Of a stretch of 64,000 nt of DNA, positions 1 through 9,424 are shown piece by piece. How positions within the stretch are numbered: the stretch's first letter is position 1; every line of letters starts with the position of its first letter. The stretch comes from Branchiostoma lanceolatum (lineage: Eukaryota; Chordata; Leptocardii; Amphioxiformes; Branchiostomatidae), in the NCBI RefSeq assembly GCF_035083965.1, contig NC_089735.1, forward strand, positions 10,876,001 through 10,940,000, given 5' to 3'. The notes beneath the pieces are model-generated. The model worked only from the letters and a program-made list of their open reading frames with translations. It was not told the origin of the DNA and did no database searches. The translations under genes and the position numbers were made by a program.

Positions 1-464
1 TAACTCAGTCATCATGTTGTATGTTACATAGCCATAGTTAGCTGTAGTGGGCTATATACTCGTACAGAGTAGTGAGAACATCTCGTACTTTAATACGTGG
101 GGTGGGTGCCTTTCTTGGAACCTGTGGCGAATTCTGTTCTCTAGATAGTAACTGGGGAAAAAGAAACCCCTGTGTCTTCTTGTGTCAGTGGGGCGTGTGG
201 ATTTGATACCACTTAGATTATACCCTAATGAGACTTATAGCCGTAGCTGTTTTCTGCTATTTTAGGGGTGTTTACACACTTCTTTGTAGCCCGCAAGCGT
301 TTATATCAGTCTTATGGTTTCTTAAGGTGCCTTCCATCCCAGGGTGGCCTTTAATTTGATCTCTCTACCACACAACGTCGTTAACAGTGAATATGTACGG
401 TATACGCAGTCAGCTTCTGTGTCCTCATTTTAGTATCTGCCCTTTCTTTGTCGAACATACCTAC
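1..464. other. Left edge, no gene assigned
   Basis: No coding exon can be supported between the window edge and the weak candidate exon that starts at 465. If that candidate is real, this stretch is the beginning of its first intron. No repeat with readable termini was seen. Confidence 0.4.
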
Positions 465-584
465 CAAACTGGGGTGACCCATTAGATATTCCTGAACACG
501 AGTGTCTCCTGATTTAGGGTTTCCACGAAACGTTACACTATCCATATTTCGAAGCGATGAATTTCTGGTGTCGAGGTTTTTCAA
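465..584 (-). CDS. Candidate first coding exon of an unidentified divergent gene
   Basis: On the minus strand an ATG at 584 opens a 40-codon frame that stays open up to a good splice donor (GTAGGTATG read downward from 464) exactly on a codon boundary. The encoded stretch begins MKNLDTRNSSLRNMDSVTF and contains PKSGDTRVQEYLMGHPSL. I do not recognise it. Without the splice the frame runs 27 codons further to a stop near 381. It faces the cupin gene across a spacer containing a CCAAT box and a CRE, as would suit a bidirectional promoter. No second exon lies inside the window, so this is only a candidate; it may be a chance frame. Confidence 0.25.
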
Positions 585-1053
585 GATAATGACAAAATTA
601 TGGAGTAAAGATTCGGCTACGTTGTGACGCCAACCCGGAAGTAGTCGTTATACATGGAAGACTGTCACAGAGGAGGTCAAGGACATCGGCCAATGACGTC
701 ACTTGTAACGTAATCCCAGAATTCCTTGCAAAGAGCAACCAACATGATGGCATCGATGGCATCTTTTTGGTTTGCCTTTCTAGTCACTTAGTGACTCGTA
801 GTTGTGTGCGCATAGTATGTAGAGTAGTAGTACTAGTAGAGTAGAAACCTTTTCCTTGGATGGCCCGGTCGGCCTGTACAAATATATACATGGCCGTTCT
901 TCCCAGAGGTCCAAGTGGAGGGGGGCCGGGGGTCACGGGAAATCATTTAGATAAATAAGATACCTAACAAATTACAACAAAATAAATAATTAGTAAATAC
1001 AATTTTCAATATGATGTGCTCAATTTGCTCATCCTTTAAAAATTTTCTTGCAG
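585..1053. promoter_or_regulatory. Putative promoter region of the cupin gene, with CCAAT box and CRE
   Basis: A palindromic cAMP-response element TGACGTCA lies at 694-701 and overlaps the end of a CCAAT box at 690-694. The region sits upstream of the splice acceptor (ending 1053) that precedes the cupin start codon, so at least one non-coding exon probably lies here. If the minus-strand candidate exon is real, the promoter is bidirectional. A transcription start cannot be placed from sequence alone. Confidence 0.35.
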
Positions 1054-1074
1054 CGACAGGACTAGACATCAAGG

Positions 1075-3708
1075 ATGGCCCAGGAAATAGCGGACGGACA
1101 AAAACAAAGGTACGATTTGTTAGAAATTTGCTATCTTCTTTTCACAGCAGAGGGAAGTAGTGTTTCCTGATAACTATTGTTGTTGAGAACTTCTTACAAA
1201 CCCTCACTTTGTTTGTTTTCCTTAATTAAGGCTTATTCAATAGACTTATAAAACCCATTTGTCCACCTGTTCTAGTGAGGTTGAGCGACTTGTAGAGCTG
1301 TATGATCTGCAACCGCATCCAGAGGGAGGCTGGTTCAAAGAAACCTTCAGGTCGACGGCTCATTGTCAGGTAAAGGTGTGAGAGTGAGTGAGTGAGTGAG
1401 TGAGTGAGTGAGTGAGTGAGTGAGTGAGTGACTTACCGACTGACTGACTGACTGACTGACTGACTGACTGACTGACTGACTGACTGACTGACTGACTGAC
1501 TGACTGACTGACTGACTGACTGACTGACTGAGCGAGTGGACAGCATTATGACTGGAGCAGTCGGAAATATATCTCCATGATACTGGATATGTGCTGTGTG
1601 TAGTACAATACCCAGTGTACTTTGTGCTAACTGTTTTTTTGCCAACAGAATGAACACCTTCACGGAAACAAAGACTCCAGGGTTGCCACAGTTTGCTACT
1701 ACCTCCTACCGAAGAATGGTATGTCCCACTGGCACCGGCTAGCGTCAGACGAGATCTGGCTGTACCACGATGGCGGATGTCTCAAGGTGTCTTTTGATCT
1801 TCTTCTTGGTGTTGCTTCAGCAAAGTCTTAAATCCTAAGTACTACCCGGGTAGACCTGAATGTGACGTCGTGTTGGTGTAACGGTCAGGGTGTTTGGCCC
1901 AGAACCCTGAGGTCCTGGGGTCGAATCCTCTGGCATGCCACCGATGTTGTGGTCTTGCACGACTTTCCTCACTCCAACCAGGTGTGACAATGGGTACCTG
2001 ACTTAGGGTTTGGAGGTAAGGGCTTCGCCCTCCAAACACACTACAAGGCAACACTTGCCCTTACGGACCCTTACGGCCTCAAAAAGGCTATAGGACTACC
2101 TTTACCTGTGCCTTTACCTTTTAAACCTGAATGATCCCTGTATCAAAATCAACATACATCTATGCCGTCCTTTCTGTATCATGAATTCCAATAAACGAAC
2201 ATAAACATAGTTTTAAAAAAGTACTTCTCTAACGGTTTGCGGGCACGCGACAGATTTATTTTGTACCATAAACTTGTCATACCTAACCTCAACTAATTAA
2301 TATTGACAAGGAATTTAAGTGCAGAATCCTTATAGAACCACGTTACTTGTTACAACTGCTGTTGCTGAATCGAGAAAGCCACACACAAGGCGAAACTAGT
2401 CTGGGTGTAAGCTTGAATAAGGTTCTAAACGGGAACTATGTGGCTACAGCGTCTTTTCTGATGTGGCGTTTGTGTGTACGGTTGACTTGAGGTTGTCCAC
2501 TACTATTTGCCAACTGTTGTTCCTGTTGTTACAGATTCATATGATTGACGAAAAAGGTGTCTACTCCTCAGCTGTTCTCGGGAGCAGTCTAGAACATCCC
2601 GAGGCCAGGTACGGGGTCTCCGTGCCCGCGGAGGTCTGGCTTGCTGCGGAACCGACAAACGGGGGAAACTTTTCTCTCATCAGCTGTATGGTTGCACCAG
2701 GTAATGAATGAATGAAATACCTTTATTGTGCATTCATGCCCCGAGGGGCTAGGTACAGGTCGTCTAACTTAACACATGGAACATACAATGACATAAATAC
2801 AACAATACAAGCTGTAACATAAAGAGTGGACAAACTAAGCTAGTCCAGTAGTGTCGACTTCTTCTCGCTTCTTTGTACATGTGTAAATGTATGAACAGAC
2901 AATATTTCTTATACAAGGATTATCCAGGCGTAATAAAAATATGAATTTGTCTGTTGCATTAAGATGTTCGAAATATGGGAATTTTATATGCTACGGTCCT
3001 ATTTTCAAAGCGGGGCTTGGCAGGGCTGTTTGCGAAAACGAAAAATAAATAGTGCATTTTTTTTACGTTTTGTGTCTTTTGTTGTCTGATATGATATTTT
3101 TCGTTCCCACACGTTGCCCGGCCGGGTCCCGCTTTGGTCAAACTATTGTTGTTATGTTACTATATGCAGATTTCGCTTTGTTATCGTGTACATCTTAAGG
3201 CCCCGTCACAAATTCAAAGGTCCTTTCCACGACTTTACTCCGGACCACAACCCGACCAAGGTTGGCGGTGCATTGGTAGCAATCGGCCCAGGTTCCGACC
3301 AAGTCTATCTGTCGTGGCGACCATGTCACAACCATTTCACAACCAGTACAGAACCAGCATATAGTGAACTCACGATCTACTCACAACCGAGCCCCCGAAT
3401 GCCTTTTAACCTTCGCTCAACCACGCCGACTTTTAGCCTAAGACTGTCGACTACTTCCTGAATGATCATGATTCCGAACCGTTTGCAAACATGAACTCTC
3501 AAGCAAACGGTTTGGAGGCCACGGTCAGCTATGGTCGGCTGTGTGTGACAGGAGCTTAGCCTGAATAATTTACGTGTCGTTACTGAACTTAAAATCTCGT
3601 TGTTTCATAGGTTTTGAATGGAAGGGGTTTGAGATGGGCAGGGAAGAGGACCTGGTGACGTCATTTCCACATCTGGTTGACATCATCAAACCGTACTGCC
3701 AGCCGTAG
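1075..3708 (+). CDS. Cupin-fold protein, DUF985 / Cupin_5 family
   Basis: Five coding exons join in frame: 1075-1109, 1276-1369, 1649-1786, 2535-2700 and 3611-3708, giving 176 residues; all introns are GT-AG. The start is the first ATG after an acceptor ending at 1053. Residues 25-38 (PHPEGGWFKETFRS) are the family's N-terminal signature. The cupin metal-binding pattern is visible as H70-W-H72 with E78 in SHWHRLASDEIW, followed by a conserved Gly-Gly. The C-terminal exon ends in KPYCQP and stop. DUF985 proteins are single-domain beta-barrels known from bacteria, fungi, plants and invertebrates; their enzymatic role is not settled, so no substrate is assigned. An AATAAA lies at 3846-3851. Intron 2 holds GAGT/GACT microsatellites, intron 3 a SINE-like repeat. 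The last exon was copied downstream with TANGO2 (see 7403-7500). Confidence 0.88.
1381..1530. repeat. Adjacent (GAGT)n and (TGAC)n microsatellites
   Basis: A run of GAGT units up to about 1430 is followed directly by TGAC units (about 1438-1530). Both lie in cupin intron 2, the first only some ten bases after the splice donor at 1370. The Ser-Val-Gln repeat frame on the opposite strand is a product of this tract. Confidence 0.97.
1869..2110 (+). mobile_element. tRNA-derived SINE-like repeat in cupin intron 3
   Basis: A tRNA-like head carries an A-box-like segment (TTGGTGTAACGG near 1873) and a B-box-like segment (GGGTCGAATCC at 1918-1928), followed by a non-tRNA body. This is the layout of a tRNA-derived SINE with internal RNA polymerase III promoter. 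The head is degenerate and no cloverleaf closes cleanly, so it is not called as a tRNA gene. The 3' boundary is approximate. Confidence 0.5.
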
Positions 3709-4698
3709 AGAATAATCATATGATACAACTTGGACGTGAACAGAGACTATACGATGACCATCTACACTTCTTAAGATATTGAGTAATAGAAAAAAATTAT
3801 ATCTAAACAGAAAAAAGGGCAGGAATCATCCATTTTTTTCTTCGAAATAAAAGGATGCAGAGTTGACGGATCAATGAGGAATATTGAAATTGAAAATACT
3901 ATTGCCACCATATGTTTTATTATGGTGAGATCATTAGGAACTAGATGTCGGGTAAAATATGATGATAACTTATGGAAAAATTGTGACACGTTTACCCCAT
4001 ACCAGGGCTTTGATAACCTTATACACGTTCAGCTCAACATCTTGGATTATTTCGTTAATTTCTTGTACAAGCGTATTTGATAGGGTCTTTCAATTTGCAT
4101 TGTGCATGATCTTAATAAAGGTAATATATTGTAAGGTATGTTTTATCAGAGTAACTATCTATCTTTTCTATTAATGATATATACATATATATATATATAT
4201 ATTTCTTCCGGCAAACATTTGCAATAAACTTATTGTTACTATGTGATGGGGATGGTATATTGTTTAGTTAAAGTAGATTGTTATGCATTTGGTTATTTTT
4301 TTAGTTATTCAAGGTACGTATACATTGTAAGTTATGTTATGTACGTTCGACTCCAGGAAGAGTAGTGATGACTAGTGAATGAAACCACTTCTTCTAGTTC
4401 CGACTCGTTTTGAAGTTGACATAAGGGACAACTGGAAATTCAGAACAGGGTGAGAAATCTGCTACGTTATACAGACTTGGTCCTCCTGGAGGCCGAACTT
4501 GGTACTGCAGCTGAATTGTCGTTATTTATATCTTTGGTCCTGGAAATGCTGTACGGTCTTGATTTCTCAGTGGAATGTAAATTTTGATGTAAGGAAGAAG
4601 TGGTGTGGGTTTGCGCCCCCTGGCATGTCGGTCTGGAACTGCATGGGCGTTTGTGTAGAAATTTTCCAAGTGTCAAGTGTAGGTACATGTAATACTAT

Positions 4699-4929
4699 AG
4701 CCCCCCTCTCACTGGACCCGCGGCACGTTGGCGGCGTCGCTGCGTCTTAAACTGGATTTGTGTTATCCTTGACTTTATAATGGGAATATCATTCAAAACA
4801 AGTATGACCAAAAAAAGACAACAAAACACACGATTCGTATTTTGTCTATGAAATTCGTTGAGTGCTTTGACAATTCGATCGGCCGCAGCGACGCCGAAGG
4901 GTGCCGCGGGTCCAGTGAGAGGGAGGCTT
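4699..4929 (+). mobile_element. MITE with long TIRs, family 1, copy 1
   Basis: The left arm contains CTCACTGGACCCGCGGCAC and GGCGTCGCTGCG; the right arm carries the same motifs in inverted orientation, ending near 4929. Arms are about 45-50 bp with an AT-rich non-palindromic core of about 140 bp. Related copies lie at 8466-8706 and, reversed, at 46770-47000. There is no coding capacity. The flanks suggest a short TA-rich target duplication, but it is not certain. The superfamily is not assigned. Confidence 0.75.
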
Positions 4930-5310
4930 AATAAGGCAGTGTTTTTGCGGTACGGTGAGCGAGCGGATATAGAAGCATCCCACCCTGGTTTGCCACTTTG
5001 TGTCACAAGTGATGCGTCATGCATGATGACACCCGGGGCATGTTGATGACAGAGACTAGGGTCAAAGAACGGTTAGCGTCTCTACCTATTGTACTTGTGG
5101 GGGCATGTCACTGACAATGCAGGAGCGGGTTTGGCCCGTTTTTTTGGAAAATACCCGGTAGCGCATGCGTAACATCTCACCTCACGTCCGTCACGTAGCG
5201 ATAGGTTGAACGACCGGTGAACGGATATATACAAACCACCCATGTTTAAGTCAGCAGAATAATACAGCGTCACATTTGAAGCGATATCGAAGCAACAAAC
5301 TCTAGAAGAG

Positions 5311-7043
5311 ATGTGTATCGTTTTCCTGAAGTTTGATCCACACCGGAAAAGTGGTGGGTACAAAATCGTCATGGCTGCCAACAGAGATGAGTTCTTCAAC
5401 CGGCCCTCCAAGTCAGCGCATTTCTGGGGAGAAAACCCAAGGGTTCTCAGCGGCGTAGATATGAAACCAGGTAGGGATCTTTTTTTGAAAAACATGTACA
5501 TGTAACTGGTGACGTTTCTCGGTGTACACAAGGAGTGATCGAAAGGTTGCATTTAAAATTCATTTGGTAGAATGGCGGGTTGCATATTAGATGTGTCAGT
5601 CCACATAGTTAGGTACTGGTTGCGCCTCAGACAAGTCAACCCTTTGACACACCCTTTACAAGTAGATGCTCTATTGTATCAACAATCTTTCCAAGTGAAT
5701 AGCAACAAGAAAAACTGGTTACAACATGTGAAAGATGTATTTGACAATAGCGGATACTCTTTTATCTAGAACGCCAACAATCTCGATCTAGACATACAGC
5801 ATATATGTACATTGTTAAGAAAAAGGCTGACTGACATATACATTCAAAGTTTTCAAAGTGGAGTAAAATGATAAAATTATTAGCAGATCTATTTTGATGA
5901 CATTTAATGTATACATGTATCGCTGGGACTTGGTGGGGAGATAAGGTAGCCTGGAGTCCAGCCTTCTTAGCTTTAGTCCGCTACCCAAGCTCCGCTCCCC
6001 GCCTTGACTCCAGGCTAGAGATAATGTTAGTTCCATTTCATTTGTCAGGATAAATGAAGGTTGATATCACGACCTAACCACGTGTGTGACCCGAATTAGA
6101 TGAATAGGGTCTTTCCACTTCATGGGGACCGGCGAGCGACTTGTATGACCTACGACTTAACAAGTGGGATTTGAGATGTAAGGTATGATTTGAAAGACAA
6201 CAGAACATACACAACTTGTAAATACACTTCTTTTTCAATCAATTTCGTTTGAGATGCAATGAGATTTCTGTACGGTCAACGGTCGCTTAAATGGAAAGGG
6301 GATATAACTTTTTTATGCTTAATCAGTCGTTATATGTGCACTGTTTATTTGTTACAGGGAAAGAAGGCGGTACTTGGGTGGGTATGGCAGAGAATGGTCG
6401 CCTGTCAGCGATCACCAACATCCTTCAGTCCTCACCAGTCCCCCATGCAAAAGGGAGAGGCTATCTCATCACTGACTTCTTAAGGGGGAACCAAACACCG
6501 CTGGCGTATCTGGAAAACCTCCCTGAAGAAGGGCATGGGTTCAATGCTTTCAACCTATTGACCATGGATCTTTCTGAGTCTGCAAGTTTGGCGTACTACA
6601 GTAATGTTTCTCACGACACTCCAGAAATCTTACCGCCTGGCCAGTACGTCGTCAGTAACTCCTTACTACAAACGCCACTTCAGAAGACGATCCACGGAGA
6701 GAAGATATTCCAAGAACTCTTACAGGACAAGGAAGAGGGTGACGAAGATTCTTTCATCAGAGGTCTTTTGAAACTCCTGGATAATAGTGTGCAGTTCCCT
6801 GACGACCCGCTAGTGGCGTTGCAGGGAACCCCACTTCCAGAGATGGTTCGCGATGGTTTTTCTGCCATTTGTGTCCGGACACCGAAAGAAGCGAACTATG
6901 GAACAAGAACAAATACAGTTGTTCTCGTCGACGGGGACAATCACGTGACATTTGTGGAGAAGACGTTGAAAGTGCCTGTCGATGTTAAGAAATTTGAATG
7001 GGAGGTGAACAAATTTGAATTCAACGTCCGCCAGTCCCAATAG
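5311..7043 (+). CDS. TANGO2: TANGO2 homologue (NRDE domain), tandem copy A
   Basis: Two coding exons, 5311-5470 and 6358-7043, join in phase 1 to encode 281 residues, close to the human length as I recall it. The protein starts [12 protein letters not shown], with the conserved Cys2 and the NRDE motif at residues 24-27. It continues with RPSK, FWG and SG-DM-PGKEGGTW, and later YGTRTNT and [13 protein letters not shown], all hallmarks of the TANGO2/NRDE family. TANGO2 is linked to Golgi/ER organisation and to lipid, acyl-CoA and haem handling around mitochondria; its molecular activity is debated. The single intron lies where I recall an intron in human TANGO2, but the remaining introns are absent. 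Copies A and B differ at few residues (for example Ile/Val, Pro/Arg, Asp/Asn, Lys/Glu). The last two codons (Ser-Gln) and the stop lie beyond the homology with copy B, in junction sequence. Confidence 0.93.
5572..5852 (+). mobile_element. Truncated LINE ORF2 C-terminal remnant in TANGO2-A intron
   Basis: The translated segment [20 protein letters not shown] and what follows resembles the region after the reverse-transcriptase domain in invertebrate non-LTR retrotransposons. A stop (TAG) at 5767-5769 replaces the Trp codon seen in the unit 2 copy. The homology then ends abruptly near 5852, where the rest of the element has been lost by deletion. Confidence 0.65.
5947..6017. repeat. Short palindromic MITE (TAGCCTGGAGTC type)
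   Basis: A 71-bp element begins TAGCCTGGAGTC and ends GACTCCAGGCTA, so its termini are inverted repeats. The matching copy in unit 2 is 11144-11214, so it predates the duplication. Confidence 0.7.
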
Positions 7044-7402
7044 TAGCCGACTTTTAGCCGACTTCTTTCTGACTGATTCCCAACCGTTTGCCGACTTGGA
7101 CTCTTTGGCAAATGGTTCAGACTCGAGGCCACGATCTGCTAGTCTCTACCAGACTAACTACGCGAGCTATAGGGAGAATATTTACCAGTGTTTCATTTTC
7201 TGGCTACGCGGGCAAATGTGATCTTCACCGTGGACTGTCTCTACTGGCTAATTATTCCTTTTTCTGACGAATTCTACGACCCATACGCTCGTAGGATGGC
7301 CTGGTGTAAACTGACGATCAGCTATGGTCGGCTGTGCGTGACAGAAGCTTAGCCAGAATAATTTACGTGTCGTTACTGAACTTAGAATCTTGTTGTTTCA
7401 CA

Positions 7403-7500
7403 GGTTTTGAATGGAAGGGGTTTGAAATGGGCAGAGAAGAGGACCTGGTGACGTCATTTCCACATCTGGCTGATATTATCAAACCATACTGCCAGCCATA
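7403..7500 (+). pseudogene. Orphan copy of the last cupin (DUF985) exon
   Basis: This 98-bp block aligns base for base with the terminal cupin exon at 3611-3708, including the acceptor (TTTCACAG) and the stop TAG. It encodes GFEWKGFEMGREEDLVTSF and onward, with only conservative change (Val to Ala before DIIKPYCQP). No upstream cupin exons accompany it, because the duplication breakpoint lies in the preceding intron, so it cannot encode the fold. It could still serve as an alternative terminal exon for transcripts reading through from the intact gene, but TANGO2-A lies between. Confidence 0.85.
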
Positions 7501-8465
7501 GAGAATAATCAGATGATATAACTTCATCAACGTGAACAGAGACTTTGCCATGACCATCTACACTTCTTATGATATTGAATAGTAATAGCAAAAAATGATA
7601 TCAAAAGACAAATAAACCAGGTATGGTCAGGAATCATCGATCTTTCCTCGAAATAAAAGGATGCAGAGTTGACGGATCAAATGTGAAAGACTATTGAAAA
7701 TAGGAAGATTTGGTAGATCGTTCAACGTGCCTTTCACCATGCAACATTTGAATGCAATTGTCTGCCCTTGTCCTATATCTAGGTTAAATGATTAGGAACT
7801 AGGTCACAAGTAAAATGTGATGATATCTTATGGAAATATTGTGAGAATATGGGCCACGTTTACTCCATACCTGGGCTTTGATAACCTTATACACGCTTAT
7901 TGTTTCGTTGATTTCTTGTACAAGCGTATTCAATATGGTTGCGCACTTTGCATGAAAGATATATTTCATCAGAGTGACTACTTGTCATTGTTTTCCATTA
8001 ATTGAGTATATGTACAAATCTTCGAGAAAAAAATGCAATTAAAGTTATTGTTATTATGTGTTGTGGATGGTATATTGTTTAGTTAAAGTAGAGTGTTGTG
8101 CGTTTGGTGTAAGTTAAGTACTGTAAGTTCGACTCCAGGAAGAGTAGACTAATGAAATCTCTTCTTCTACTTCCAACTCGTTTTGAAGCTGACATAAGGG
8201 ACATCTAGAAATTCAAAACAGGGGACAAATCTGCTACGTTATACAGACTTGGTCCTCCTGGTGGCCGAACTTGGTACTGCAGCTGAATTGTCGTTATGTG
8301 TATCTTTGGTCCTGGACATGCTGTACGGTTTTGATTTCTCAGTGGAATGTAAATTTTGATGTAAGGAAGAAGTGATGTTGGTTTGCGCCCCCTGGCATGT
8401 CGGTCTGGAACTGCATGGGCGTTTGTGTAGAAATTTTCAAAGTGACAAGTGTAGGTAATACTATA

Positions 8466-8706
8466 GCCCCCATCTCACTGGACCCGCGGCACGCTGGCGG
8501 CGTCGCTGCGTCCTAAACTGGATTTGTGTTATCCTTGACTTTATAATGTGAATATCTTTCAAAACAAGTATGACAAAAAAAGACAACAAAACAAACAAAG
8601 CTTAAAAAGATTCGTATTTTGTCTATGAAATTCGTTGAGTGCTTTGACAATTCGATCGGCCGCAGCGACGCCGTAGGGTGCCGCGGGTCCAGTGAGAGGG
8701 GGGCTT
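8466..8706 (+). mobile_element. MITE with long TIRs, family 1, copy 2
   Basis: This is the duplicated counterpart of 4699-4929 in unit 2, with the same left end (CATCTCACTGGACCCGCGG) and inverted right end (CCGCGGGTCCAGTGAGAGG). Its flanks also match those of copy 1, so it arose by the segmental duplication, not by a separate insertion. Confidence 0.75.
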
Positions 8707-9065
8707 AATAAGGCAGTGTTTTTGCGGCACGTAGACATACGGTGAGCAAGCGGATGTAGAAGCATCCCAACCTGGTTTGCCACTTTGTGTCGCAAGTGAT
8801 GCGCCATGCATGATGACACCCATGTTGATGAAAGAGACGTGGGGTCAATGAACGGTTAGCGTTTCTACCTATTGTACTTGTGGGGGCAACAACCTCCGTG
8901 TCACTGGCCGGAGAGTGTTGGATTCAAATGATAAGATCAGTTCAATATCTTTCTTCTTTCACGAAACCGCCGATTTGTCTAAAGATTTGTCTTCATAAAG
9001 ATCCATATATCTTACATGAAACGGCGTTTCGGTAAGTATGTGATTATGTCCGGGATTGCATTCGA

Positions 9066-9343
9066 AACATCTCACCTGACGTCCGTCACGTAGCGATAGG
9101 TTGAACGACCGGCGGACGAACCATGGCATGCTTTGAGGACTATTCCGTCCCTATAACTAATATCAAGGACGGACTCAAGAGAAAATCCAAATCTTACATT
9201 TACTGACATCACAAGGCCATAGATACAATGCAGGAGTGGGTTTGACCCGTTTTTTTTAAAAAAAACACCCGGTAGCGCATGCGTAACTTCTCACCTCACG
9301 TCCGTCACGTAGCGATAGGTTGAACGACAGGTGAACGGATGTA
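9066..9343 (+). promoter_or_regulatory. Doubled promoter-proximal motif upstream of TANGO2-B
   Basis: A block of about 55 bp containing CGTCCGTCACGTAGCGATAG occurs twice here, near 9066-9120 and 9288-9342. The corresponding stretch of unit 1 has it once, near 5172-5226. It lies 80-360 bp upstream of the TANGO2 start codon, so it may be promoter sequence. The first unit 2 block also contains TGACGTC, a partial CRE. Confidence 0.4.
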
Positions 9344-9424
9344 TACAAACCGCCCAGGTTTAAGTCAGCAGAATAATACTGCGTCACATGTGAAGCGACA
9401 TCGAAGCAACAAACTCTAGAAGAG

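Larger units (their letters stand above)
3425..7034 (+). repeat. Segmental tandem duplication, unit 1
   Basis: This unit starts inside the last cupin intron, includes the last cupin exon, a MITE, TANGO2 exon 1, a LINE remnant and nearly all of TANGO2 exon 2. It aligns in order with 7046-12229. The left boundary is where GCCGACTTTTAGCC begins at 3425, matching 7046. The right boundary falls within the last few codons of TANGO2. Compared with unit 2 it lacks about 1.1 kb of LINE sequence (equivalent to about 9968-11048) and about 0.33 kb upstream of TANGO2. Confidence 0.85.

Noticed and set aside
1433-1663. Minus-strand frame with repeated Ser-Val-Ser-Gln
   Set aside because: It is a translation of the TGAC microsatellite.
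1869-1945. tRNA gene in cupin intron 3
   Set aside because: The boxes are recognisable but stems do not pair well and a SINE-like body follows.
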